Of a stretch of DNA of 64,000 bases, positions 1 to 10,804 are shown one piece after another. The translations under genes were made by a program, and so were the position numbers. The DNA lies in assembly GCA_001414485.1 (NCBI GenBank), contig LLEY01000014.1, forward strand, positions 372,001-436,000, in the 5' to 3' direction. Source of the stretch: Calycina herbarum. Taxonomy: Eukaryota > Ascomycota > Leotiomycetes > Helotiales > Pezizellaceae. Within the stretch, counting starts at the first letter, position 1. The number at the start of each line of letters is the position of its first letter. The notes beneath the pieces are model-generated. The model was not told where the DNA came from, made no database searches, and saw only the letters and a list, made by a program, of their open reading frames with translations.

Positions 1-319
1 CTTTATTTAAAACCTTTCTAGCTTTAATACTATTAGTATAACTTAGTAGTTAATAGTATAATATAAAAAGAGTATATTATTATTCGTATATACCGAGTAA
101 AGTTAGCTACTCTAACTACTTAAATAGACCTTAAGCGAGAAGGTTACGTAGAGTACTATTTACTCTAAATATACTAATACTAGCACTTCTTTAAAACGGT
201 AGAAGTTACTATCTAAAAAATTATTAAAATCCCTTCTTCTATCTAGCTAATTATAGCTCTCTATTCTATATCCTCGACTAATAAGAGTGTTCTATTTAGA
301 GGTCTTATTATCTCTTATT

Positions 320-1500
320 CCGTTCCACCTACTCTATAAGCTTAATATCTAGCTTATTAGTATTAATTAGCTTTTATAGAGTGTTATTATAATTCTTCTT
401 AGTTATAGTATCTACTAGATTACTCTTATCGTCGATCTACTTAATTTCGTCGATCTCTTTTAACTTATATACTTCTCGTAAGTATATAACGTTAATTATT
501 AAGCGCTTCTTCTTAGTAGTGTCTAATTTAGCTATATATTCGTAAATAGACTTCGAATCGGTATATATAATAAGCGAGACTTTAAAGTCTAATATACTTT
601 CTAGAGTTGATTTAATAGAAGTAGTAGCGTCAAATCCAGAGCTTATTATATATAATTCTAAAGCTAAAACACTACGAGTAACTCTTTTACACTTAGTAGA
701 AGACTAATATAAAATATTAGTATTATCGTCCTTATTTATAAGTACTATAATATATCTAATTTATAATAATAAGTTCTTATTATTTATAAAAGAGCCGTCT
801 ATAAAAGCGTATAATTTAAGCGAGTCCTAGTCTAGTTTAACGTATTTGAGTCCTCTTATAACGTTGTTAATTTACTATTAAAGTCGCTTATTAAGAAGTT
901 TAATATCGTTCTCTTACGAATCGGTTATCTAGGTAGTATATAATAGATTAAAAGCTGCTTCTAGTTATAATACTATTACTAAATACGCTTCTTAAGTACG
1001 CTAGGTAACGTATTAGTCCTTAGTAGATACTATATATAAAGTGTCTTTAGTATTAGATATCTTAGCTAGTATATCTTATACTAGATTTAAGTACTTTATA
1101 TAATCCTAGGTAAGAGTAATAGATCTGTTATTATACTTAGTAATTAGCTCTCTATTAAATTTAATTAGATAGTTAATAGTAAGCTCTTATCTATTCTTAG
1201 ATATAAATCTAGCTTCTTTAATAGCACTTTCCTCTTTAATAGTAAAAGCGTCGTTTATAAGTATAAGAGTATCGTTAGTTTAAAGTTCTACTACTCTAAA
1301 AGGTCTATTCGATTATTTAGTATATAAAAGACAGAGGTCGAAAGTAGATTATTCTATTATAAGCTTCGTAGTATAGTATTTATAGTACGTTATAAACCAG
1401 TAGTTTCTAGCCTCTAGAATAGTATATAATAGCTTAATTACTTTAAAGAATATACTCTTCTACTAGAAGTAACTTTTTAGTAGTTATATAAAGAACTTCT
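320..1500 (-). mobile_element. Ty1/Copia retrotransposon relic (RT/RNase H end)
   Basis: The minus-strand translation, read through stops, gives a recognisable Copia RNase H region: a segment like SSTKCKRVTRSVLALELY, then a YTDSKSIYEY motif, then a WIDDKSN-like segment (its W is now a stop) and a LVDTITK-like segment near 350-450. This order is typical of the C-terminus of fungal Copia Pol. The frame is broken by many stops created by C to T changes. Upstream parts of Pol (1000-1500) are too degraded to delimit. No terminal repeat was found for this copy; its 3' end would lie left of the window. It is clearly inactive. Confidence 0.7.
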
Positions 1501-1767
1501 GATTTATATAACAGTCCTAGTTATATACGACCAGATTACGTAACTAAATCTCGCTTAGCTAGGTTACGTGCCGAGGTTCTACCGAAGTCTCGCTTAGTAT
1601 ATATAAATAGAGATAGAGCGTACTAACTCTTCTCTTCTCTCTTTAGTTTAGTTTTTCTTAATATAAGTATTATAGTAGAGATTAAAGAATAGATTATTTA
1701 TAAGAAAGAAAGGAAGAGAAAAGCTCTTTCTTAGCTATTTATATATCTATAGAAAGATATATCTACG

Positions 1768-1966
1768 ATATTTATAACAGACGTGCTTTAGATAAGACTT
1801 AGAACAAATAACACTCTATTCTTAGGATAAAAGACGAGGAGAGCAGAAGAGCTCGAGAGAACCGGGAACTAAATACAAGTCATCCGCGCTAGTGCGTACG
1901 CTAGTACTAGCGTGCATCTAAGCGAACATGTGACATCTAGCAGCCCTCGTGACTATAACCGTTACA
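1768..1966 (-). repeat. Left LTR (3' LTR in minus orientation)
   Basis: Direct repeat of 2988-3183. It shares the central block with the inverted motif GCGTACGCTAGTACTAGCG and the edge ACCGTTACA at its right end. Its leftmost four to five bases do not match the other copy, so the left boundary is approximate. Confidence 0.7.
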
Positions 1967-2987
1967 CTACCCCCCTCTTTGAAAAGAGCTCGCTCTAAGC
2001 GTTGAAAAGGATAAATTAACTGCCTTTCAAAGCTATAATTGCCACCTAGCCTAGCTCTAGCCATGTGTCTTCCTAGCCTTCCTACCGGTGTTAGGAGTGC
2101 CTTAGAGGCTCGCTGTAGTAGTTGTCGTTGCCGGAGAAGTAGGAATGCGGAGGTAGTATAGAAGAAGAGCGAAGAGTTATATTGTCGTATAGGCTCGTCG
2201 GTTTTGTCGGGTAATCGCGAGGTAGGTTACACTGTTAAGAAAGCTGTCTACGAAGAGCGATAAAGAGAGAGCACCTATTATAAGAGTAGTTGAAAAGAAT
2301 ATATACGAAAGAGATAAGCTTAAAGTAAGGATTATTAGACAGGCTTAATTAAGAGGTTGCGAATTAGCGAGTATCAAAGAGGCTTCTATATAGGGAGCAG
2401 GTAGAGGATTCGATGATTATTATATAATTAGAGAGTAAGAGTCTACTAACGAAGCAGGGTCGTTCTTCACAGCCGTAGCTTAGTATTAGCCGATCCGAAG
2501 GAGAACTTTTCCTCAAATTATTATAATAGTAAGGTATTAGCTCTAAAGCAAAAACAAGAGATAACAGGTGCCTAAGGGCTATACTGCTGTTAAAAAACAT
2601 AAGAGGGTTATAGAGGAGAAGAGTTCAGCTTTATAGAGGATCTTAACCGAAGTAAGTGAATCTCGTCGCGTTATAAGGTAATTTCGTCTCGTTATAAGTC
2701 GATTTCGTTGCGTTGACGCTGGACTTCGGCTTATAACTCGGCAATAGCGGATTAAACTTAAAGAGAATCTATTATAAAGAGTGGAAAAGAAAGAAAGAAG
2801 GAGGTTTTATAGAAAGGTTTCGTAGAATTCGTACTTAGACGTGTACTATAGACGTGTTCTTATGTATAAGATAAGTAGTAAATCATAGGTATTCGTGGAA
2901 TTAAGAAACGTAAGATTAAGAACCTGGAATCGTAGATATAAACGTAGACGTGGACCTGGGATTACTTAGCCTTAACTAAGGGTCTTT

Positions 2988-3183
2988 TGTAATATAACAG
3001 ACGTGCTTCAGATAAGACTTAGAATAAACAACACTCTATTCTTAGGACAAAAGACGAGGAGAGCAGAAGAGCTCGAGAGAACCGGGAACTAAATACAAGT
3101 CATCCGCGCTAGTGCGTACGCTAGTACTAGCGTGCATCTAAGCGAACATGTGACATCCAGCCTTTGTAACTATAACTGTTACA
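2988..3183 (-). repeat. Right LTR (5' LTR in minus orientation)
   Basis: Direct repeat of 1768-1966. It begins TGTAATATAACAG and ends CTGTTACA on the plus strand, giving TG...CA ends with a short TGTAA/TTACA inverted repeat, as expected for an LTR. No primer binding site matching a common tRNA was recognised next to it. Confidence 0.7.
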
Positions 3184-3329
3184 AATATATAGGTTTATAT
3201 TTATAACTTTAAGATAGGAACAAGGTTAGTACTATCTCTTCTAAAGCGCTAGAACACCTTATCTAGGGTCCTCTATAGGTTAGTAAGAAAGCTAATAACG
3301 AAATACCTATATAGTATAGAGAATTTATA

Positions 3330-4380
3330 AAATTATTTAAAGACCTAGAAGATATACGTACTCTTTCTAAATATTAACTATAGAATTATAAGATTAAATT
3401 AATAAAGAGTTATAACCTTAGAAAGTAGAAGCTTTAACTATATAACTAGAATAACTTAGCTTTATTAGAAAGTTATATCTAATAAGGAATAAAGAAGAGA
3501 TATATTTAAAAATCTAAATCACCTATTTCTTTAAATATACTTATTATTAAGAAAAAGAATAATCTAAATAGACGAGTATATATTAATTATAAAGAACTGA
3601 ATAATATAATAATTAAGAACGCTTATCCGTTACTAACTAGCTAGTACTTATAGAATAAGTTAAGCTAGGTAAAGAAATTTATAAAACTAGATTAATAAAA
3701 CGCTTATAGATTAATTAGAATTAAGGTAGGCTATAAATAGAAGACTATATTTATCTTACTATTAGGACTCTATAAGTATATAGTAATATCTTTTAGTTTA
3801 ACTAATATACTAGCTACTTATTAAAGATAGAATAATAGTATTCTAGAAGATCTTCTAAGAGTAACTGTTATATATTACCTAGATAATATATTAATTTTCT
3901 TAGAAAATCTAGAAGAATATAAGAGCTATATAAAGGAAGTCTTATAAAGACTTACTAAAGTAGACTCTTATCTAAAACTCTTAAAGTACGAGTTTAAAGT
4001 TAAGAAAACTCTCTTTCTTAGATAAGTATTTAGCTTAGAAAAAATAGAAATAGATCTAGAAAAGATCTATATAGTTGTTAAATAAGAATTACTAAAGAAT
4101 ATTAAAGATATATAATCCTTTTTAAGATTTACTAATTTCTATTAACTATTTATTAAAGACTATATAAAGATTATAAAACCTATGTTAATATTAACTAGAA
4201 AAGCTATAGCTTTTATCTAAGATAAGAAGGCTAAAAAGGCCTTCTAAGAAATCAAAGAATAGTTTATAGTAAAACTTATTCTATATAATTTTAATTATAA
4301 GAAACTAAGTATAATAGAAATAGACGCCTTAGACATAATAAGATATCTAGATATATAAGTATCTTAGTAATATCTATAAA
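3330..4380 (+). mobile_element. Ty3/Gypsy retrotransposon relic (reverse transcriptase)
   Basis: The plus-strand translation, read through stops, follows a Gypsy reverse transcriptase: a VYINYKELN segment, NAYPLL, a NAYRLIRIKVGYK-like block, then YLDNILIF near 3875-3900, which corresponds to the catalytic Y-x-D-D box with its last Asp changed to Asn by mutation. An IEIDALD-like piece near 4315 matches the start of Gypsy RNase H. Stops and lost catalytic residues make it non-functional. No LTRs were recognised. Confidence 0.75.
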
Positions 4381-5219
4381 CGAGGTAGAAGAGCCGAAGT
4401 CTATTTATAGCTTAAGATACTCTTATACTACTCTAGAAGTAGCTAGGAAGATAAACGTAAGTCTATCTTATTCGTTCTTAAAAGCGTTCTTTCTTATTTT
4501 ACTAGCTAGGATAATCTACTAGGTCTTATATAACGGAGAGGTACTATTCTTAAGTTTCTCGCTATCTTAGAACTTATAAAAGAAGCTATCGAAACTATAT
4601 CTAGAACGGGAGGAGTTAGTAGTACTCTCTCAGAGTAGCTATAAAAACTCTCGGCTAGGGAGAGAGTTGTCTAGGTTGTTTATAAACTATAATAGAGTAT
4701 TATAGTCTAAAAGTACTTATAGTAACTGGACTTCGGCTCGTAAGCGAGCGTTTTCATCTAGTAGAGGCTTACTAATCGTAGAGGAGACTAGAGTACTATC
4801 TACCTAGAGAGGTTTAGTTCTTAACGAACTACTAGAAGTCTTACTAGCTATTAGACTAGCAGAGGTCTTTCCCTTTCTACCCTTGTTACTATAAGTAGCT
4901 TTAGATATTATATTTTATAGAAAAAGAAGAAAGGAAGAGAAGGTTATAAAAAGGTTATATAAGCTGTTATAGGCGTGTCTTTCGAAGAGATAAGTCGTTA
5001 TAGATATAAAGATACTCGAGAGATCCGTTTATAGAAAGAGAGGCTATTATAGGCGAAGAAGAAGAGTTATAGTTATACTATTATAAGTATAAGATCTTCT
5101 AGCTGTTATAAGTGTAGAATCCGGTCGATATTATAATCCTTTATAGAGAGTTAAAAAGGTTTAAGCTTTAAATAATATTACGATCTATAACTGAAAGTAA
5201 AGATATAAGAGTATATATA
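4381..5219. other. Unassigned RIP-degraded sequence
   Basis: Between the Gypsy relic and the first pogo element I can read no protein similarity on either strand. It is probably more degraded repeat. No host gene is visible. Confidence 0.4.
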
Positions 5220-5221
5220 TA

Positions 5222-7081
5222 ACGTGGTTTATCAGGACCTGGCGTATATCAGGACCTGGCGCACTTTTCCTATCTTCTCTACTTTATTATTTTAACACGT
5301 ATTATCTTAACAACTACTAATAGAAATTCAAACTTAAGAAGCTCGAATTATCTTAGCTATCGAGGCTATCCGATTATCTAAAAAGCTTAGTCGTCGGGCT
5401 ACTACAAAAATCTACAAAGTCTCTAAAACTAGCCTTCGCTATAGAATAAACGGCTAACTTCCCCTCCTAGAACGACGGCTAGCAAATATTAAATTAACTT
5501 AACTTAAGAAGGAAGTGATTCTTTAGAATATACTTAACTTAGATTCTAGAGGGTTTACACCCTAGCTAGCTAGTATAGAAGATATAGTAAATTATATCCT
5601 CGAATTATAAGAAGGGAAACGCGTTAGTAAGCTTTAGACACATCGATTTATATAACGACAACTAGAGTTAAAGACGCGTTTTAATCGCGTTTACGACTTC
5701 TAAAGAGTCTTATACGAAGATCCTAACCTAATTAGTACGTGGTTCCGACTTATATAAAATATAAGAGCGAAATATAGCGTTTTAGATTACGATTTCTATA
5801 ACTTCGACGAAACAGGCTTTATAATAGATATGATTTACTCTATAATAGTTGTTACACGTGTAGATCGACGTAGCAGAGGTAAGGCAGTTTAGCTAGACAA
5901 TCGGGAATAGGCTATAGCAATTGCTTATATCAATAGCGAGGGTTAGGATATCTCTCTATTTTTAGTCGTCTAAGAGAAGAATTATCTTACGAATTAGTAC
6001 ATAGACGGCGGCCTTCTATACGACTAGGTTATTAAACCGACAAGTAACAGATAGACAAACAACGAGACGGGTCTAGAATAGCTAAAACACTTCGATAAAC
6101 ATACTACTAGTCGTACAAAGAGTCTATATCGAATACTAGTATTAGATAGGTATAAGAGTTATGAATCAGCCGAATTTCAAGAGTATTATAAAGTATATAA
6201 TATTATAACTCTTAGACTACCTCCTTACTTATCCTATATAACCTAACCACTTAATATTAGGTACTTTAGTATATTAAAGCAGGTATATAGTCGGCAGATT
6301 AAGACGTTTATCAAAGCTTATATTAACTATATTACGAAGGTGGAGTTCTTTTTAGCTTTTATAGCAGTATATAAAGAATCAATAACAGTCTAGAACACTT
6401 AAGCTAGATTCTATAGAGCTGGCCTAGTGCCTTTTAACCTGTAAGTAGTACTTTCAAAGCTTAACGTAAGGTTATAGACTCTAACTCCTCTAAGACCCTC
6501 TACTACCAATTCCAACACTTAGATCTCCTAGACTCCCTTAAACCCTACTAAAGCGCTCTTATAATCGACTCTTGTTTAGAAACGGATTGCCTGTTACTAG
6601 GGGAGCTCGCCGACTCTACTATTTAAGACAGTTGCTATATTAGCAAAAGGTATAGAGCGAATAGCCTATGAGATAACCTTGTTATCTACTGAAGTACGTA
6701 CTCTTCAAGCAGCGAATAAAGCCTTAAGCAAACGCTGTAGAGCTAAAAAGACTCGTGTATATCAAGAGGGGGCACTTATAGTAGAGGATGTCTAAGATCT
6801 TTTAACTTAAAAGGACGTTAACGAGTAAGTATGACGCGACTTACGTGTAGAGGGGGGTAATAAGAAGGAGAGGCAATCGTCTAGACAGTGTTATAGCACT
6901 TACGGAAAAGCTGGTTATAATATACGAACTTGTTAAATAGATGTAGATATGTCTAATTCTTCGGATTCTAAGTAGTTATAGTTAATTTAATATGTTATAG
7001 TTAATTTATTAATATTCAAAGTTGAATACTAAGGAAAAGTGCGCCAGGTTCTAATATACGCCAGGTTCTGATAAACCATGT
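5222..7081 (+). mobile_element. Fot1/pogo-type DNA transposon, full length but inactivated
   Basis: The element is 1860 bp, the usual Fot1 size, flanked by TA duplications (5220-5221 and 7082-7083). Its inverted ends begin ACGTGGTTTATCAGGACC and contain two tandem copies of a TATCAGGACCTGGCG-like unit. Read through stops, the plus strand gives an N-terminal helix-turn-helix part, a CENPB-type part near 5480-5640, then the DDE core: YNFDETGF near 5798, LVLDRYKSYES near 6140, and a PLNIRYFS block near 6250. The usual motif of that last block is QPLD, so the third acidic residue appears as Asn. Numerous stops fit RIP. It is the best preserved of several copies here. Confidence 0.85.
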
Positions 7082-7294
7082 TATATATTCGAGAATTTAA
7101 AACTATAGTTCTATCTACGAGAGTAACACGGTTTATATACCTAGAGAAAAGAGGTTACTTAGTAACTATAAAAAGCTTTAGAGTTTATACTCTCGTTATC
7201 TCTTATTATTTCTCGTTATTAATCTAATATAATTACTAAGGTACTTTCTAAGGTTACGTGTATTCTTCTAGGTTATAGACTAGCGCTATAATAA

Positions 7295-8713
7295 CCAGCT
7301 CTTAAGACGTGTTTTAATCGCGTTTATAATTTCTAAAGAGCTTTATATAAAGATCTAGAGCTAATTAGTACGTGGTTTCGACTTATTATAAATATATAAG
7401 CGAAGTATAGAGTTTTAAACTACGACTTTTATAACTTTAACGAAACCGGGTTTATAATAGATATTATTTATTCTAGAATAGTTATTATCTATATAGATCG
7501 ACGTAGTAGAGGTAAAGTAGTTTAGCTAAGTAATCGAGAATAAGCTATAGTAATTACCTATATTAATAGAGAGAGCTAGAGTATTTCTCTATTCTTAGTA
7601 GTTTAGAGTAAGAACTATCTCTCTAACTAGTATACCAACGGCGGCCTTCTATCTAACTAGGTTATTAAACTAATAAGTAATAGTTAGATAAATAATAAAA
7701 CAGGTCTAGAATAGTTAAAGTACTTTAATAAATATACTACTACTCGTATAAAGAGTCTATATCGAATACTAGTCTTAGATAGATATAAGAGTTATAAATC
7801 AGCTAAGTTCTAAGAGTATTATAAGATATATAATATTATTACTCTTAGACTATCTTCTTATTTATTCTATCTAACCTAGCTACTTAATATTAGATACTTT
7901 AGTATATTAAAACAGACGTATAGTCGGCAGATTAAGACGTTTATTAAGGCCTATATTAACTATATTACAAAGGTCGAGTTCTTTCTAGATTTTATAATAG
8001 TATATAAGAAAATAATAATAGTCTTAAACTATTAGACTAGATTCTATAGAGCTGGTCTAGTACTCTTTAACTCGTAAGTAGTACTTTTAAAGCTTAATAT
8101 AAAGTTATAAACTCTAACTCTCTCTTAGCTGTCTAGTACTAACCCTCTCTCTTAGGTGTTCTAGACCTCTTCTAATCTAACTAAAGTACTTTTATAATCA
8201 ACTCTTATACGAAATCGTATAGTCTATTACTAAGGAAGCTTACTAACTCTACTTTTTTAAACAGTTACTACGTTAGTAAAGAGTATAGAGCGAATAGTAT
8301 ATAAGATAACTCTTTTATCTACGGAGGTCTATACTCTTTATATAGTAAATAAAGCTCTAAGTAAACGCTGTAGAGCTAAAAAGACTCGTGTTCGTTAAGA
8401 GAGAGCACTTATAGTAGAGAATATATAGAATATTTTAGTTTAGAAAGATATAGATAAGTAAGTACGACGCGACGTATATAAGACAGAGGTTAGTTATAAG
8501 AAGAGATAACCTTCTAGACGGCGCTATAGAACTTATAGAAAAGCTAGTTATAACGCGCGAACTTGTTAAGAAGTTATAGATATATCTAGTTCGTTAGATC
8601 CTAAGAGCGATAATTAATTTAATATATTATAGTTTATTTATTTAGATATAAAGTTTTATACTAAGGAAAAGTAATCAACTTAGTAATATAATCGACTCGC
8701 TAATAAACTACGT
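7295..8713 (+). mobile_element. Fot1/pogo transposon copy, 5'-truncated
   Basis: It aligns with 5665-7081 of the first copy, including the ATCGCGTTTA region, the FNETGF-equivalent DDE segment and the subterminal ACTAAGGAAAAGT block. The right inverted end AATAAACTACGT stops at 8713 before a TA. The left end and the helix-turn-helix region are missing. It is more degraded than the first copy. Confidence 0.75.
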
Positions 8714-8739
8714 TATATTAATTATTTTAAGAGATTTAC

Positions 8740-9998
8740 TTAAGTAGTTATCTGCTCTATAATAGTAGTTATACGTACTAATCGGCGTAGCAGAGGTAAG
8801 GCAGTTCAGCTAGGTAATCGGGAATAAGCTATAGTAATTACTTATATTAATAATAAAGGTTAGAGTATATCTCTATTTTTAGTAGTTTAAGAGAAGAATT
8901 ATCTTACGAATTAGTATACTAAGAGTAATCTTCTAAACGATTAGGTAATTAAACCTATAAGTAATAGATAAACTAATAATAAGACAGGTCTAGAATAGCT
9001 ATAATACTTTAATAAGTATACTACTAGTCGAGTAAAGAGTCTATACTATATACTAGTCCTTAATAGATATAAGAGTTACGAATCCGCTGAATTCTAAGAG
9101 TACTATAAGATATATAATATTATAACTCTTAGACTACCTTCTTACTCTTCTTATTTAACCTAGCTACTCGATATTAGATATTTTAGTATATTAAAACAGG
9201 TGTATAGTCGTTAAATTAAGACTTTTATTAAAGCTTATATTAACTATATTACTAAGGTCGAGTTCTTTCTAGCCTTTAAAGCAATGTATTTAGAGTTAAT
9301 AATAATCTAAAACGCTAAAGCTAGATTCCGTAGAGCTGGCCTAGTACCTTTTAATCTATAAGCAGTTCTTTTAAAGCTTGATATAAGGTTATAGACTTCA
9401 ACTCTCTCTCGGCCGTCTAGTACTAACTCTCTCTCTTAGGTATCCTAGACCTCTTCTAACCCGACCAAAGCTCTTTTATAATCAACTCTTGTTTAAAATC
9501 GAATTATCTGTTATTAGAGAAGCTCGCTAACCCTACTCTTTAAGACAGTTACTATATTAGTAAAGGGTATAGAGCGAATAGTCTACGAGATAACCCTTCT
9601 ATCTACTAAGGTGTATACTCTTCGAGTAGTAAATAAAGCTCTAAGTAAACGCTATAGAGCTAAAAAGACTCGTATCTGTTAAGGAAGTATACTTATAGTA
9701 GAGGATATATAGGATATTTTAGCTTAGAAGAATATAGATAAGTACGTATAATACAACTTACGTACGGAGAAGAGTAATCGGAAGAAGAGATAACTGTCTA
9801 GGTAGTACTATAGTACTTATAGAAAAGCTAGTTATAATACGCGAATCTACTAAGAAGATATAGATATATCTAGTTAATTAGAATCTGATTAGTTTTAATA
9901 AATTTTATAGGTTATAGTTGATTTATTATATAGTAAAGTAAATTATAAGAGGAAAAGTAGCGAGGTACTAATATTAGTAAAGTACTAATAAACCACGT
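8740..9998 (+). mobile_element. Fot1/pogo transposon copy, 5'-truncated
   Basis: It aligns with the first copy from the segment after the first catalytic Asp (CGGCGTAGCAGAGG) to the right inverted end ATAAACCACGT at 9998, followed by TA. The subterminal sequence (AGCGAGGTACTAATATTAG) differs from the 5222-7081 copy and matches the copy ending at 10653, so these two form a separate subfamily. Confidence 0.75.
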
Positions 9999-10020
9999 TA
10001 TATATAGTTTTATATAATTA

Positions 10021-10043
10021 TATATATATATATATATATATAT
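10021..10043. repeat. (TA)n microsatellite
   Basis: An uninterrupted run of TA dinucleotides lies between two oppositely oriented transposon fragments. It may be a product of RIP or slippage. Confidence 0.9.
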
Positions 10044-10044
10044 T

Positions 10045-10653
10045 ATAACATCTATTATAAAGCCTATCTTATTAAAGTTATAGAAGTTATAATCTAAAAT
10101 ACTATATTTTACTCTTATATTCTCTAATAGTTGAAACTATACGCTAATTAGCTTAGGATCTTCGTATAAGGCTCTTTAGAAGTTATAAACGCGATTAAAA
10201 CACGTCTTTAAAGCTAGTTGTTATTATACGAAGTAATACGTCTAGAGCTTCTTAACGTGTTTCCTCCTCCGCGATTTAAGAATATAATTTGCTATATCTT
10301 CTACGCTAGCTAACCGAGGCGTAAACTCTCTAGAATCTAGGTCAAGTATATATTAAAGAAGTACTAACTCTTCTAATTCGGTTAATTTCTAATTAGAAGG
10401 TCGGCGTTCGCTAAGAGTAGTTCGTCTATTTATTCTATTACGAAGTATAGAACGTAGTATATTATAGAGTTTCGTAACAGTCGTAGAGTTAAGTCTTTTA
10501 GTAGTTCGGATAGCCTCGATAGCTAGAATAATTCGTGCTTCTTAGGTTTAAATAGATATTATAGTTATTAAATCGCGTGTTAAAGTTAGAGAGTAAATAA
10601 TAAGAGAAAAAGTAGCGAGGTACTAATATTAGTAAGGTGCTAATAAACTACGT
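10045..10653 (-). mobile_element. Fot1/pogo transposon 5' fragment, inverted
   Basis: The reverse complement matches the N-terminal part of the pogo transposase (helix-turn-helix and CENPB-type region, with CGCGATTAAAACACGTCTT near 10189). Its outer inverted end ATAAACTACGT stops at 10653 before TA. The catalytic half is absent. It faces the 8740-9998 fragment tail to tail across the TA microsatellite, and both share the same terminal subfamily. Confidence 0.7.
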
Positions 10654-10804
10654 TATACTACTTAAGTACTTAATTTAAATTAAGTTCTTAAATTTTTCTT
10701 TACTACGCTACTAATTATAAACACGTGTTTAAATCTTAGAAAGATATTCTATAAATATCTATAAACTAATACTTCGATAGAAAGATTTAAGATAATATAT
10801 ATTA

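Larger units (their letters stand above)
1768..3183 (-). mobile_element. Small non-autonomous LTR element, largely un-RIPed
   Basis: Two direct repeats of about 197 bp (1768-1966 and 2988-3183) flank about 1.0 kb with no gag or pol. Read on the minus strand, the LTR starts TGTAAC, and a purine run (AAAGAGGGGGG, plus-strand 1970-1983) lies just before the left LTR, as a polypurine tract should. That makes the right LTR the 5' one. The two LTRs are nearly identical over about 180 bp, differing mainly by C/T transitions. Base composition is near normal, unlike the surroundings. It resembles a TRIM or a deletion derivative of a Copia-type element. Outer ends and target duplication are unclear because the left LTR's last few bases differ. 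Confidence 0.7.

Noticed and set aside
2364..2600. 78-codon ORF inside the small LTR element
   Set aside because: No similarity to gag or pol was seen. It is short and probably chance in un-RIPed non-coding DNA.
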